Shown piece after piece: positions 36,075 through 44,814 of a DNA stretch of 64,000 bases (within the stretch, counting starts at the first letter, position 1; every line of letters starts with the position of its first letter). Made by a program: the position numbers and the translations under genes. The notes under the pieces are model-generated. The model saw only the letters and a program-made list of their open reading frames with translations, was not told where the DNA came from and did no database searches. This stretch comes from Gammaproteobacteria bacterium (lineage in GTDB: Bacteria > Pseudomonadota > Gammaproteobacteria > Pseudomonadales > Pseudohongiellaceae). The DNA lies in assembly GCA_030682575.1 (NCBI GenBank), contig JAUXNX010000013.1:1-64000 (forward strand). Direction: 5' to 3'.

Positions 36075-36563
36075 ATGAGCGAACCGATCAGAAACAAGAT
36101 TCACTCCACACAGGAACAGGTCCTGCAGTGGGTCACCTTCCATCTGGACAACGAGACCTACGGTGTCAACGTGATGGCCGTGAAGGAAGTGCTGCGCTAC
36201 ACCGATATTGCACCGGTGCCGGGTGCCCCTGATTACGTGATGGGAATCATCAATATTCGTGGCACGGTGATCTCCGTGATCAACACGCGGCGTCGTTTCG
36301 GGCTGGAGGATCAGGAGCCGACTGACAACACACGCATCGTCATCATCGAAGTCGGCAAGCATGTGGTTGGCATCATGGTGGACAGCGTTGCCGAAGTGGT
36401 TTACCTGAAACAGTCCGAGATCGAGACCTCGCCCACCGTGAGCAAGGATGATTCCGCCCGCTTCATACAGGGCGTGTGCAACAAGAACGATGAACTGCTC
36501 ATCCTGGTGGAGTTCGAAAAACTCCTGAGCCAGGAGGAGCTGGAAGAGTTATCCCAAAGTTGA
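36075..36563 (+). CDS. cheW: Chemotaxis coupling protein CheW
   Basis: A 162-residue CheW that links receptors to CheA. It has the family's FHLDNETYGVNVMAVKEVLR, MGIINIRGTVISVINTRRRFG and GIMVDSVAEVV blocks. An in-frame ATG at 36057 exists, but AGAGAGGAAAG just before 36075 decides the start. It lies 130 bases after parP. Confidence 0.95.
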   Translation: MSEPIRNKIHSTQEQVLQWVTFHLDNETYGVNVMAVKEVLRYTDIAPVPGAPDYVMGIINIRGTVISVINTRRRFGLEDQEPTDNTRIVIIEVGKHVVGIMVDSVAEVVYLKQSEIETSPTVSKDDSARFIQGVCNKNDELLILVEFEKLLSQEELEELSQS

Positions 36564-36578
36564 AAAAGGAGTATGTCG

Positions 36579-37016
36579 ATGTCGCCAGTGGTGATTTACA
36601 GTTTGTTCGTAGTGTTGTTGCTGGCTGCCGGATTGTTCGCGCAGATGTTGCATACACTTCGGCGCATGCAACAGGTTCAGACCCGCATGGAGACTGATAT
36701 GCTGGTACTGCGTAATGAACTTACCGCCGTGGGGCGCGGTACTGTCGGGCTCGGCAAACGAGTGCAACAGATGCACCAACGTCTGCAAACTGTTCAGCAT
36801 CGCCAGGAAGACATGGAACACAAGGACGTCGGCAATATCGCCATCAGTCATGCCAACAAGCTGGTGCAGATGGGTGTTGCAACTGATGAGTTGATCAGTG
36901 CCTGTGGGCTCTCCCAGGCGGAAGCCAGCCTGGTTTCCCTGATGCATGGTAATACCAGGAAAACCAAAACCGTCAGCAATTCCCGCCAATCCAACCGTAA
37001 CCGCACTGCTGCCTGA
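36579..37016 (+). CDS. DUF2802 protein of the chemotaxis operon
   Basis: A 145-residue membrane-anchored protein conserved after cheW in Pseudomonas and relatives (PA1465-like). An N-terminal transmembrane helix (about residues 4-22) leads to a coiled coil (about 25-85), then a small helical domain with ISHANKLVQMGVATDELISACGLSQAEASL split over two helices. AAGGAG at 36566-36571 is too close to the ATG at 36573 but well spaced for 36579. The function is unknown. Confidence 0.85.
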   Translation: MSPVVIYSLFVVLLLAAGLFAQMLHTLRRMQQVQTRMETDMLVLRNELTAVGRGTVGLGKRVQQMHQRLQTVQHRQEDMEHKDVGNIAISHANKLVQMGVATDELISACGLSQAEASLVSLMHGNTRKTKTVSNSRQSNRNRTAA

Positions 37017-37030
37017 AGCGGCAACAAAGG

Positions 37031-37951
37031 TCACGGAGTGACAGAAACCCTGTGATACATATTGGTCCAGCAGCACTGGTTTCCTTCCGAGCTGTCCGGA
37101 GCCGTCCAATTATCGACCGTACCACGTATCATGTACTCACCAGGTGCGGAAAATGTGGCCACCACATTGGCAACACCACGGCCTTCCGGCAATTGAACCT
37201 GATTGGGTTCCAATCTGGCACCTGGACCTTGTGTGTCGGGCGCTGGCGTAGACTCATGTCGGCTGAACGTCACTGCTCCAACTCCCTGATGTTTGTACCA
37301 GGACACACGTACAGGAATTGGCTTGTCAAAACGCGGGTCATTGGCATTGCGTACCGAGGGGTCTTCGGCATGCAGCGTCAGAGTCAAGGGTGCGCCCACA
37401 GCAACCGTCAGCGTGTTTTCCGCCACCAGCCCCATAGGGTCAGTGCCTTGCATACCTCCCGCCACGAATGAGGCCTGTGGTGCCAGAGTGCCTTGAGGGC
37501 GTGGATTTCTGTCCAGCGTATAACCCAGTCTGCCAAAGCGGCCGGGGACCCGGAGGAGTTCGCCATTACCTGTGCGGATATTCCACCAGATTGACTGCTC
37601 TCGCATGGAAGCCGGGACAGTGACAGTGAACACGCCAGTCGCCCGCCCGTTGATGAAGTGTGTCGGCTGCATGCCGTTGAACTGCTCAGGCTCAAGGAAA
37701 TTGTTCGGTCCAATGGGAATATCCAGCGCCTGATCACTATTGCGATTGTGATACCCGAAGGACACAGTGAACGAACCGTCTGCGTTTTCGTACGCACCTT
37801 CCATAATGGGAAATACTGGCAGGCCGGTTGGGGTGTTGAGACCTAAAGGCCGTGGTGGTGGAGTTTGAGCGTTGGCAGATATCACGCTGTTCATCGCTAC
37901 AAGGACAATACCTAGAAGTAGTCGGATTACTATCTGATTGTTCTTCAACAT
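37031..37951 (-). CDS. Secreted protein of unknown function
   Basis: A 306-residue protein that I do not recognise. A signal peptide covers about residues 1-28 (LLLGIVLVAMNSVISANAQ). The mature part looks all-beta and immunoglobulin- or cupredoxin-like: FTVSFGYHNRNSD, GVFTVTVPASM, LTLTLHAEDPS, then a late APGEYMIRGTVDNW. Only two cysteines (adjacent, near the C-terminus) are present. The GGAGAGAGAAAG just upstream fits ATG 37951; a TTG at 37954 is also possible. It is convergent with the chemotaxis operon, with a gap of only 14 bases, and stands between DUF2802 and ccmA where Pseudomonas has other genes. Confidence 0.75.
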   Translation of the reverse strand: MLKNNQIVIRLLLGIVLVAMNSVISANAQTPPPRPLGLNTPTGLPVFPIMEGAYENADGSFTVSFGYHNRNSDQALDIPIGPNNFLEPEQFNGMQPTHFINGRATGVFTVTVPASMREQSIWWNIRTGNGELLRVPGRFGRLGYTLDRNPRPQGTLAPQASFVAGGMQGTDPMGLVAENTLTVAVGAPLTLTLHAEDPSVRNANDPRFDKPIPVRVSWYKHQGVGAVTFSRHESTPAPDTQGPGARLEPNQVQLPEGRGVANVVATFSAPGEYMIRGTVDNWTAPDSSEGNQCCWTNMYHRVSVTP

Positions 37952-38189
37952 CAACTTTCTCTCTCCAATGATTATTGTGAATTATTGATTGGTGAGCAGG
38001 CACAATGCGCCTGAGCTGCGGGACTATTGTTCATAAAGATCGTGCTTTTGGCAACGAAATGCGAAGGGTAAGTGCAGGGAGAATTTGATCGAGATCATAG
38101 AAAATGTCTTCTGCACTGTCGATTCGTGTTTCCTTCATTCGACTGCTCATCAACTTCGAAAGAAGTATCATGAGAGCATACGAACATCC

Positions 38190-38436
38190 ACTTTACTGGA
38201 GGAATGGGGTGATGATGTGCCCGAAGGCAAGGTGACATCCATTCTCAATGGCGGTGCAGCGCAAGGACGACGAAGCCATCGTGTTTTCCTGGGTGACCTG
38301 GCCATCCAAGGCTGTGCGCGATGCAGGGCTGCAGAAGGTCTTCGAGGATCCGGGCATGCAGGGAGATCATTCCGACATGCCGTTCGACGGGCAGCGCATG
38401 ATCTATGGCGGGTTTGTGCCGATCGTGGTGGCGTAG
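38190..38436 (+). pseudogene. Remnant of a DUF1428 (YbaA-like) gene, truncated and frameshifted
   Basis: One frame reads EEWGDDVPEGKVTS up to about 38240. The next frame continues from 38248 as MAVQRKDDEAIVFSWVTWPS, then MPFDGQRMIYGGFVPIV to a TAG at 38436. Together they follow the middle and end of YbaA-type DUF1428 proteins. One extra base (an A near 38241) explains the frame change, and the N-terminal 40-50 residues of the family are missing. The downstream piece (62 residues) could still be made, but the gene looks dead. Confidence 0.7.
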
Positions 38437-38472
38437 ATACAGATTGCAGTTCCTGCAAGGGCCTGGTGCGCC

Positions 38473-38502
38473 GGGACATTGCCCATCATTGTCAGTTATA
38501 CT
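38473..38502 (+). promoter_or_regulatory. Possible sigma-70 promoter of the ccm operon
   Basis: GGGACA (38473-38478), an 18-base spacer and TATACT (38497-38502) lie 44 bases before the ccmA ATG. The -10 box is good and the -35 box moderate. Confidence 0.35.
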
Positions 38503-38545
38503 CCCGCCACTTCGAATTCAACCCGACGCAGTCCTCGAATCGCCT

Positions 38546-39220
38546 ATGTCCGCAAGCGCCGTTGCCATTCCAGCCACTGACCATGATGCCTTCCGGCAGC
38601 CCTTGCTGCAGGCCAGCGCCCTGTTCTGCGAACGGGACGAACGGGTGCTGTTCAGTAGTCTCAACTTCACTCTCTTTCCAGGCGAAGTGATGCAGGTGCA
38701 GGGCAGCAACGGCAGTGGCAAGACTACGCTTCTGCGCATTCTCTGCGGCCTGAACAGCAGCTATGAGGGCGAGATTTTCTGGTTGGGCGAGGATATCGAT
38801 GATGACCGCGAGGCCTTTCTTGCCTCACTGCTCTACATCGGTCATCGCGTGGGGGTTAACAAGATTCTGACGGCGCGGGAGAACCTGCGCTGGAGTTGCG
38901 CCCTGCATGCGCCGGTGACGGATACTGACATCGACAATGCCATGGCCCGTGTGGGCTTGCTGGGCTACGCCGATGTACCCTGCCGCAACATGTCCGCCGG
39001 GCAGCAGCAGCGGGTGTCTCTGGCAAGATTGCTGTTGAGCCCCGCGAAACTGTGGGTGCTTGATGAACCTTTCACTACCCTTGATATCCAGGGCGTGAAG
39101 GTGCTGGAGACACTGTTGGCGGAACATGCAGAGAAGGGTGGGGCAGTGCTGGTAACCACCCATCATAAACTCGACGTGCCATGCGAACTGCGTCGACTGA
39201 ACCTGGATGATCGGAAATGA
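38546..39220 (+). CDS. ccmA: Heme exporter ATP-binding subunit CcmA
   Basis: A 224-residue ABC ATPase of the CcmABCD complex that releases holo-CcmE. Walker A GSNGSGKTTLLRIL, signature MSAGQQQRVSLARLL and Walker B LWVLDEPFTTLD are present. No clear ribosome site precedes ATG 38546, but longer versions run into the DUF1428 remnant. Its stop overlaps ccmB (ATGA). Confidence 0.94.
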   Translation: MSASAVAIPATDHDAFRQPLLQASALFCERDERVLFSSLNFTLFPGEVMQVQGSNGSGKTTLLRILCGLNSSYEGEIFWLGEDIDDDREAFLASLLYIGHRVGVNKILTARENLRWSCALHAPVTDTDIDNAMARVGLLGYADVPCRNMSAGQQQRVSLARLLLSPAKLWVLDEPFTTLDIQGVKVLETLLAEHAEKGGAVLVTTHHKLDVPCELRRLNLDDRK

Positions 39221-39948
39221 GCGAACAATCGATGACAGTCCAGCGCTCATCAGTTGCCAGGCAGCAGGCCCAGGTCAGTACCTTTGCGGCCTTCCGTGCC
39301 ACACTGCGCCGCGATTTGCTGATTGCACTCAAGCGCCGCAATGACCTGCTCAACCCGCTGATGTTCTTCCTGATCGTGGTGTCACTGTTTCCACTGGGCG
39401 TGTCGTCAGACCCGAATGAGTTGACCCGCATCGCCGCAGGGACCGTGTGGGTCTCGGCACTGCTGGCCTCCATGCTCTCCCTCGACAACCTGTTCCGTGC
39501 CGATTACGAAGACGGTTCGCTTGAACAACTACTGTTGTCGCCCCAACCTTTGTATTTCATGGTACTGGCGAAGAATATCAGCCATTGGCTGATCAGTGGT
39601 CTGCCAGTGGTGCTGCTCTCGCCGCTGCTGGCATACATGCTTTATCTGCCTGCGGATGCCTACTGGACACTGCTGTTCACGTTACTGCTGGGCACTCCGG
39701 TTCTGAGCCTGTTTGGTTCCATTGGTGTTGCGTTGACGGTGGGGCTGGGCAGCCGTGGCCTGATACTGGCCGTTATCGTTTTGCCGCTCACAATGCCGGT
39801 GCTTATAATCGGTGCAAAGGCCGTTGCTGACGTGAGTCTTGGTCTGCCTCTGGGGATGCATTACGCCCTGCTTGGCGCCATACTGGCAATGTCGCTGAGT
39901 CTGGCGCCACTGGCCTCTGCGGCGGCTTTGAAGATCAGCGTCAACTGA
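39217..39948 (+). CDS. ccmB: Heme exporter permease subunit CcmB
   Basis: A 243-residue membrane protein with about six hydrophobic segments. It carries the family blocks RRDLLIALKRRNDLLNPL and DYEDGSLEQLLLSPQPL. It pairs with CcmA in cytochrome c maturation. The N-terminus is about 20 residues longer than usual; a later start is possible. Confidence 0.94.
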   Translation: MSEQSMTVQRSSVARQQAQVSTFAAFRATLRRDLLIALKRRNDLLNPLMFFLIVVSLFPLGVSSDPNELTRIAAGTVWVSALLASMLSLDNLFRADYEDGSLEQLLLSPQPLYFMVLAKNISHWLISGLPVVLLSPLLAYMLYLPADAYWTLLFTLLLGTPVLSLFGSIGVALTVGLGSRGLILAVIVLPLTMPVLIIGAKAVADVSLGLPLGMHYALLGAILAMSLSLAPLASAAALKISVN

Positions 39949-40002
39949 CTGAAATCAAAGCTATATGAGTTACAAAACGTAACATGGGGCGCGTGACCCC
40001 TA

Positions 40003-40011
40003 TGGTATATT
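40003..40011 (+). promoter_or_regulatory. Possible extended -10 promoter before ccmC
   Basis: TGGTATATT is an extended -10 element in the 130-base gap between ccmB and ccmC, 68 bases before the ccmC ATG. No good -35 box is present. It could give extra expression of ccmC onward. Confidence 0.3.
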
Positions 40012-40078
40012 CCAGTCCGACACGATTTTTTCGGTTGCTGAAAACATCAACGCAATCAGGCGTTAACGAGTAACAGAT

Positions 40079-40825
40079 ATGTGGCTTTGGTTCTCTAAAC
40101 TGGGTTCGCCCAAGTGGTTTTACGATCTCTCCGGCAAGTGGCTTCCGTGGCTGGTGGCGTTCATGGTGGTGACGATGACTGTGGGTCTGTTGTGGGCGCT
40201 TCTGTTTGTTCCCGAGGACTACCAGCAGAGTTTTACCAATCGCATTTTCTACGTGCATGTGCCCGTTGCCAGCATCTCGCTGGCTGTGTTTCCACTGATG
40301 GCCATTGCGGGGGCGATTACCCTTGTATGGAAGATGAAACTGGCGGACATGGTGGCCAAGTGTGCGGCCCCCATAGGCGTCTGGTTTACCGGCGTTGCAC
40401 TGGCGACCGGAGCGATCTGGGGTGAGCCGATGTGGGGTACATGGTGGGTGTGGGACGCGCGCCTGACCTCCATGCTGCTGCAATTCTTCCTGCTGATCGG
40501 CGTCGTGGCACTGCGTTCAGCCATCGAGAGTCCGGATGCTGCGGCTCGCGCCTGTGCCTTGCTATCCATCGTCGGTGCCATCAATGTGCCGATCATCAAG
40601 TATTCAGTAGAGTGGTGGAATACGCTGCACCAACCCTCCACGCCGCTGACCATGGACAGCAATAGCGCCAATGGGCCGGAAATCTGGGTGCCACTGCTGA
40701 TCATGATCGCGGCAGTCTACTGCTTCTTCGTGATCAGCCTGATTTTATCGACCCGCAATGAAATTCTGCAGCGTGAGCGCCGTTCCCAATGGGTGATGGA
40801 CATCATTGCCAGTGAGCGGGTTTGA
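40079..40825 (+). CDS. ccmC: Heme-handling protein CcmC
   Basis: A 248-residue, six-span membrane protein that presents heme to CcmE. The tryptophan-rich WWD motif MWGTWWVWDARLTS is complete, and family histidines lie in FYVHVPVAS and in a later loop. No strong ribosome site is seen before the ATG. Confidence 0.96.
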   Translation: MWLWFSKLGSPKWFYDLSGKWLPWLVAFMVVTMTVGLLWALLFVPEDYQQSFTNRIFYVHVPVASISLAVFPLMAIAGAITLVWKMKLADMVAKCAAPIGVWFTGVALATGAIWGEPMWGTWWVWDARLTSMLLQFFLLIGVVALRSAIESPDAAARACALLSIVGAINVPIIKYSVEWWNTLHQPSTPLTMDSNSANGPEIWVPLLIMIAAVYCFFVISLILSTRNEILQRERRSQWVMDIIASERV

Positions 40826-40839
40826 GGAGAGTGTGAGAG

Positions 40840-41073
40840 ATGTTTGACGGCATAGTGTTCGCGAGTTTCAGTGAATTTGTGCAAATGGGCAGATATGGGT
40901 TCCATGTCTGGTCTGTGTATGCATTGTTCACGATTTTCATCATCGCCAATCTGCTTGTGCCCCACTTACAGCGCAAACAGTTTATCCGTGAACAGAAAAG
41001 CCGCGCATTGCGGGATGGCCAAATCAACGGGACAGCGAGTTCGAGCAGCGCTGCCCCAGGAGAGAGTGTATGA
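40840..41073 (+). CDS. ccmD: Heme exporter small subunit CcmD
   Basis: A 77-residue single-pass protein that stabilises CcmABC-E. It has FVQMGRYGFHVWSVYALF, then a basic stretch RKQFIREQKSR, as usual for CcmD. The Ser/Ala tail is variable. AGGAGAG precedes the start, and its end overlaps ccmE (ATGA). Confidence 0.92.
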   Translation: MFDGIVFASFSEFVQMGRYGFHVWSVYALFTIFIIANLLVPHLQRKQFIREQKSRALRDGQINGTASSSSAAPGESV

Positions 41074-41531
41074 AGCCTCATCGACGCAAGAAATTGACGA
41101 TCATCCTGTTTATCGCCACTGGACTGAGCGTGGCGATCGGCTTGTCACTGTATGCGCTCAGCAACACTATTGACCTGTTCTTCACGCCAAGCCAGATTGC
41201 GGCCGGCGAGGCGACAAATGGTCAACGCATTCGTATAGGCGGTATGGTGAAGGAGGGGTCTGTTGTACGTGCCGAAGATTCACTCAATGTGGAGTTCATC
41301 GCCACCGATTACACGCACGACCTCGTCGTGCGTTACGACGGTATTTTGCCAGACCTGTTCCGTGAGGGGCAGGGCGTGGTAGTCGAAGGGGCGGTGGACA
41401 ATGGTATGTTCATTGCCAGTCGCGTCCTGGCCAAGCACGACGAGAACTACATGTCGGTGGAAGTGAAAGCCGCAATGGATGCAGCCGAGGCAGCGCGAGC
41501 AATGCCAGCAGGTGCCTCCAATGGTTCCTGA
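41070..41531 (+). CDS. ccmE: Periplasmic heme chaperone CcmE
   Basis: A 153-residue membrane-anchored heme carrier. A transmembrane helix lies at about 8-30. The OB-fold domain contains the heme-binding His123 in KHDENY (Tyr127 also conserved). This is the HxxxY type. The last 11 bases overlap ccmF. Confidence 0.96.
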   Translation: MKPHRRKKLTIILFIATGLSVAIGLSLYALSNTIDLFFTPSQIAAGEATNGQRIRIGGMVKEGSVVRAEDSLNVEFIATDYTHDLVVRYDGILPDLFREGQGVVVEGAVDNGMFIASRVLAKHDENYMSVEVKAAMDAAEAARAMPAGASNGS

Positions 41532-43530
41532 ACTGGGTCATTTCTCCCTTATTCTCGCCTTCTGTCTGTGTGTAATACTCGGCACGTTGCCCCTGATTGG
41601 CGCCAGCACGGGTAATCGCCTGTGGATCGGACTGGCTCGTCCGCTGACTGCAGGTGTGTTTGTATTTCTCACAATCAGTCTGTTGATTCTGGGTTACAGC
41701 TTTGTCACCGACGATTTCTCCGTGCGTTTTGTTGCTCAGCACTCCAATTCACTACTGCCCTTGCAATACAAGATTACCGCAGTATGGGGGGGGCATGAGG
41801 GTTCCTTCCTGTTCTGGACCTGGATGCTCGGCGGCTGGATGCTCGCCGTAAGCATCTTCAGCAAGGCCATGCCGGATGATTTCGTGGCACGTGTGCTTGG
41901 GGTCATGGGAATAATTGGTGCCGGGTACACTCTGTTCATGATTGCTACGTCCAATCCATTCGATCGCGTGCTGCCGCTTTCCCCGATGGATGGTGCGGAT
42001 CTGAACTCTGCGCTGCAGGACTTTGGTTTCATTATTCATCCCCCCTCGCTCTACATGGGCTATGTAGGTTTCTCCGTAGTGTTTGCATTCGCAATTGCTG
42101 CGCTGCTCAGTGGTCGTCTTGATTCTGCGTGGGCACGCTGGTCACGTCCGTGGGCCAACACTGCGTGGGCTATTCTGACTATCGGCATTGCACTTGGCTC
42201 CTGGTGGGCCTATTACGAGCTCGGTTGGGGCGGCTGGTGGGCCTGGGACCCGGTAGAGAATCCACCCATGATCAATTGGCTGTTGGGTACTGCGTTGATT
42301 CACTCTCTTGCCGTGACTGAAAAGCGTGGTGTGTTCAAGAGCTGGACGGTACTGCTCGCGATCATGGCGTTTGCGTCCAGCCTGCTTGGCACGTTCATCA
42401 CGCGCTCGGGGCTGTTGACATCCGTGCATGCATTCGCCAGCGATCCTACTCGCGGTGTCTACATTCTCGGTTTCCTGGGGTTCGTGGTGGGCGGCTCGCT
42501 GCTGCTGTTTGCGTTGCGTGCACCGCTGATGAAAAGTGAATTCGGCTTTGCGGCGATTTCGCGTGAAGTCTTCCTGCTTATCAACAACATTCTGTTGGTA
42601 GTGGCCAGTGCGGCGATTCTGCTCGGTACGCTCTACCCTATGGTTTACCAGGCGATGTCTGGTGGCGAGCTGATCTCAGTTGGACCGCCGTTCTTCAACT
42701 TGATCTTTGTGCCTCTGATGGCGATTCTGGTCGTATTTCTCGCGATGGGCTCGATTAGTCGCTGGAAGAAAACCTCAGCGCAGTATCTGATTCAACAGCT
42801 CGGGATTGTGGCAGCTGCGAGTATTGGACTTGGGGTGATACTGCCTCTGGTGCTGACGACAGAGTTCTCCATCGGTGCGACGATTGCCACGTCTCTGGGG
42901 CTGTGGATCGTGCTCGGCATTGTGCAGGATATTCGCGTCAAGATTGCGAACAAGGAATCCACGCTGGCCGGGCTCAAGTCGTTGGCAGTGAGTTATATCG
43001 GCATGCAGATCGCGCATCTGGGCTTTGCCACGATTCTGCTGGGCGCATCGCTGACGAGTATTTACAGCATTGAGAAGAGTGTGTTGCTGCAGGCAGGCGA
43101 ACAGATGGATCTCGGCGACTACCATTTCGAGTTCAATGGTACAGTGCCTGTCACTGGCCCCAATTACATTGCCGATCGCGCTACTTTCCGTGTGTTCGAG
43201 GACGGGGAGTTCATGCGTGAGATGTACCCGGAAAAACGTCTGTATACACAAAGTGGCAGCCCCTCTACCGAGATGGCGATCGATGCCGGTTTCTGGCGCG
43301 ATCTGTTCATTACTCTCGGAGAGCCAAGAGAGTCGGGTGCGTGGTCGATGACGATTTATGTCAAACCGTTTGTGCGTTGGGTATGGCTCGGTGCCATTCT
43401 CATGGCGATGGGTGCTGTTGTGGCTGTACTGGACAAGCGTTATCGCCGTCTGAAAGTGCGAACTCTCACCAAGGCGAATGCACAGTCTGGCGCCAAACAA
43501 GGCGATGAGTATCAGCCGGTTTCCACTTGA
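41521..43530 (+). CDS. ccmF: Cytochrome c heme lyase subunit CcmF
   Basis: A 669-residue multi-span membrane protein that attaches heme to apocytochrome c with CcmH and CcmI. The WWD motif GWGGWWAWDPVENPP is intact, with heme-liganding histidines around it (for example IHPPSLYMGYVG and ALIHSLAVTEKRG). Start 41521 (MVPELGHFSLI) fits the family; the frame runs further back into ccmE. Confidence 0.96.
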   Translation: MVPELGHFSLILAFCLCVILGTLPLIGASTGNRLWIGLARPLTAGVFVFLTISLLILGYSFVTDDFSVRFVAQHSNSLLPLQYKITAVWGGHEGSFLFWTWMLGGWMLAVSIFSKAMPDDFVARVLGVMGIIGAGYTLFMIATSNPFDRVLPLSPMDGADLNSALQDFGFIIHPPSLYMGYVGFSVVFAFAIAALLSGRLDSAWARWSRPWANTAWAILTIGIALGSWWAYYELGWGGWWAWDPVENPPMINWLLGTALIHSLAVTEKRGVFKSWTVLLAIMAFASSLLGTFITRSGLLTSVHAFASDPTRGVYILGFLGFVVGGSLLLFALRAPLMKSEFGFAAISREVFLLINNILLVVASAAILLGTLYPMVYQAMSGGELISVGPPFFNLIFVPLMAILVVFLAMGSISRWKKTSAQYLIQQLGIVAAASIGLGVILPLVLTTEFSIGATIATSLGLWIVLGIVQDIRVKIANKESTLAGLKSLAVSYIGMQIAHLGFATILLGASLTSIYSIEKSVLLQAGEQMDLGDYHFEFNGTVPVTGPNYIADRATFRVFEDGEFMREMYPEKRLYTQSGSPSTEMAIDAGFWRDLFITLGEPRESGAWSMTIYVKPFVRWVWLGAILMAMGAVVAVLDKRYRRLKVRTLTKANAQSGAKQGDEYQPVST

Positions 43531-43585
43531 CGGATACATGGGCGTCGATGACGCCCAGTGAATTGCAGAGGCTTATCAGAACATC

Positions 43586-44128
43586 ATGTCCAGATTGAAA
43601 CTGTTTCTTCCAGTCTTTATTTTCCTGGTGCTTGCGCTGATGCTCTGGCGTGGACTCTATCTCGACCCTCGCACGCTGCCGTCCGTACTCATTGATAAAC
43701 CATTGCCTGATTTCACGCTGCCCACTATTGAGCGTGGTGACCATCTCGTATCGAAGATGGACTTGCCTGATGAGCCCTTTCTGCTGAATGTGTGGGGAAG
43801 CTATTGCCTGCCGTGCCTGCAGGAGAATCCAATTCTGATGGCCGCGAAAGAACAGGGCGTAGTGCCCATAATCGGTGTCAATTACAAGGACAAGATCAAC
43901 CTTGCCGAGATGTGGCTGGAGGACAATGGCAGCCCCTTTGATTTCAGCATCGTTGATGAGGACGGCAGGCTTGGAATCAATCTGGGTGTATATGGGGCAC
44001 CGGAAACCTTCGTGGTAGATGCGAACGGTGTGATTCGCTATAAGCATATCGGTGTGATTGACTATCAGTCGTGGCAGGAAGACATCATGCCCGCGATTGC
44101 CGCAGTGAAAGCGGAAGCGGCCAACTGA
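43586..44128 (+). CDS. ccmG: Thiol:disulfide interchange protein CcmG/DsbE
   Basis: A 180-residue thioredoxin-fold reductant of apocytochrome c. An N-terminal anchor lies at about 6-22. The active site is Cys74-Leu-Pro-Cys77 (WGSYCLPCLQEN); the residue before the first cysteine is Tyr rather than the common Trp. GAPETFVVDANG is conserved. Its TGA overlaps the ccmH ATG. Confidence 0.94.
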   Translation: MSRLKLFLPVFIFLVLALMLWRGLYLDPRTLPSVLIDKPLPDFTLPTIERGDHLVSKMDLPDEPFLLNVWGSYCLPCLQENPILMAAKEQGVVPIIGVNYKDKINLAEMWLEDNGSPFDFSIVDEDGRLGINLGVYGAPETFVVDANGVIRYKHIGVIDYQSWQEDIMPAIAAVKAEAAN

Positions 44129-44718
44129 TGCGATACCTCTCTGTAATGGCAAATTCCTGCAGGAACAAGCTTTGCTCGCGATTCGATATTGCTCGACGGT
44201 TCATTCGCGGGCAAGCCCGCTCCTGCGGTACTCAAACACGTCGTCTCGGCCACAACCTGGTGTTGGCCCTGCTGCTGATGTTCGCTGCAGTCTCGACGCA
44301 TGCCGCAGTCGATGCCTTCGAGTTCGAGACCGATGAGCAACAGCAGCGTTTCCGCACACTCTCCAACGATTTTCGCTGTCCGATGTGTCAGAACACCAAC
44401 CTGACCGGTTCGGGAGGTGGGGTGGCAGAGGATCTGCGCCGTGAAATCTATTTCATGATTATCGACGGCAAGACGAATTACGAAATTGAACAGTTCATGC
44501 TCGAACGTTACGGCGATTTCATTTTCTATCGCCCACGCCTGATGGCGGAGACGGTTCTGTTGTGGTTTGGTCCGTTGATCTTTCTGTTACTGGGTGCCTG
44601 GGTGATTGCAGGCATCATCCGCCGTGCCAGACCGCAAGTGCAGGAAAGTGCTGCGCTCAGTGATGCCGAACAGGAGCGATTGCGCAAACTGCTGGAAAAA
44701 ATCGACAAGCAGGACTGA
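44128..44718 (+). CDS. ccmH: Cytochrome c maturation protein CcmH
   Basis: A 196-residue membrane-anchored thiol protein. The motif RCPMCQN (residues 83-89) binds apocytochrome thiols. A signal-like hydrophobic segment is at about 43-59 (LVLALLLMFAAVSTHA), and a C-terminal membrane helix at about 145-163. The ATG overlaps the ccmG stop. The N-terminus before the signal is about 40 residues, far longer than usual, because an inverted REP pair (44157-44230) lies in frame here. Translation could instead begin further in, but no better start is seen. Confidence 0.9.
   Translation: MRYLSVMANSCRNKLCSRFDIARRFIRGQARSCGTQTRRLGHNLVLALLLMFAAVSTHAAVDAFEFETDEQQQRFRTLSNDFRCPMCQNTNLTGSGGGVAEDLRREIYFMIIDGKTNYEIEQFMLERYGDFIFYRPRLMAETVLLWFGPLIFLLLGAWVIAGIIRRARPQVQESAALSDAEQERLRKLLEKIDKQD
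44157..44230. repeat. Inverted REP pair inside ccmH
   Basis: CCTGCAGGAACAAGCTTTGC (44157-44176), continuing TCGCG, and the inverted copy TTCGCGGGCAAGCCCGCTCC (44204-44223) are two Pseudomonas-type REPs facing each other. They lie within the 5' end of ccmH and code for about 25 residues before the signal-peptide core. Confidence 0.75.
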
Positions 44719-44814
44719 TCAGGCGTCTTCGATCTGATCTGCATTCACACTCACAATTGACGATATCAGCCTCGGTGCTTACACGCCGATGCTGGTAAAT
44801 CCCAGGGGGATAAT

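Noticed and set aside
35163-36362. 399-residue minus-strand ORF across parP and cheW
   Set aside because: A long open frame opposite high-GC coding genes; its composition (Cys, His, Arg, Gln rich) is typical of an antisense shadow.
38085-38690. 201-residue plus-strand ORF
   Set aside because: Only a short part matches DUF1428; the rest runs out of frame through the remnant and into ccmA.
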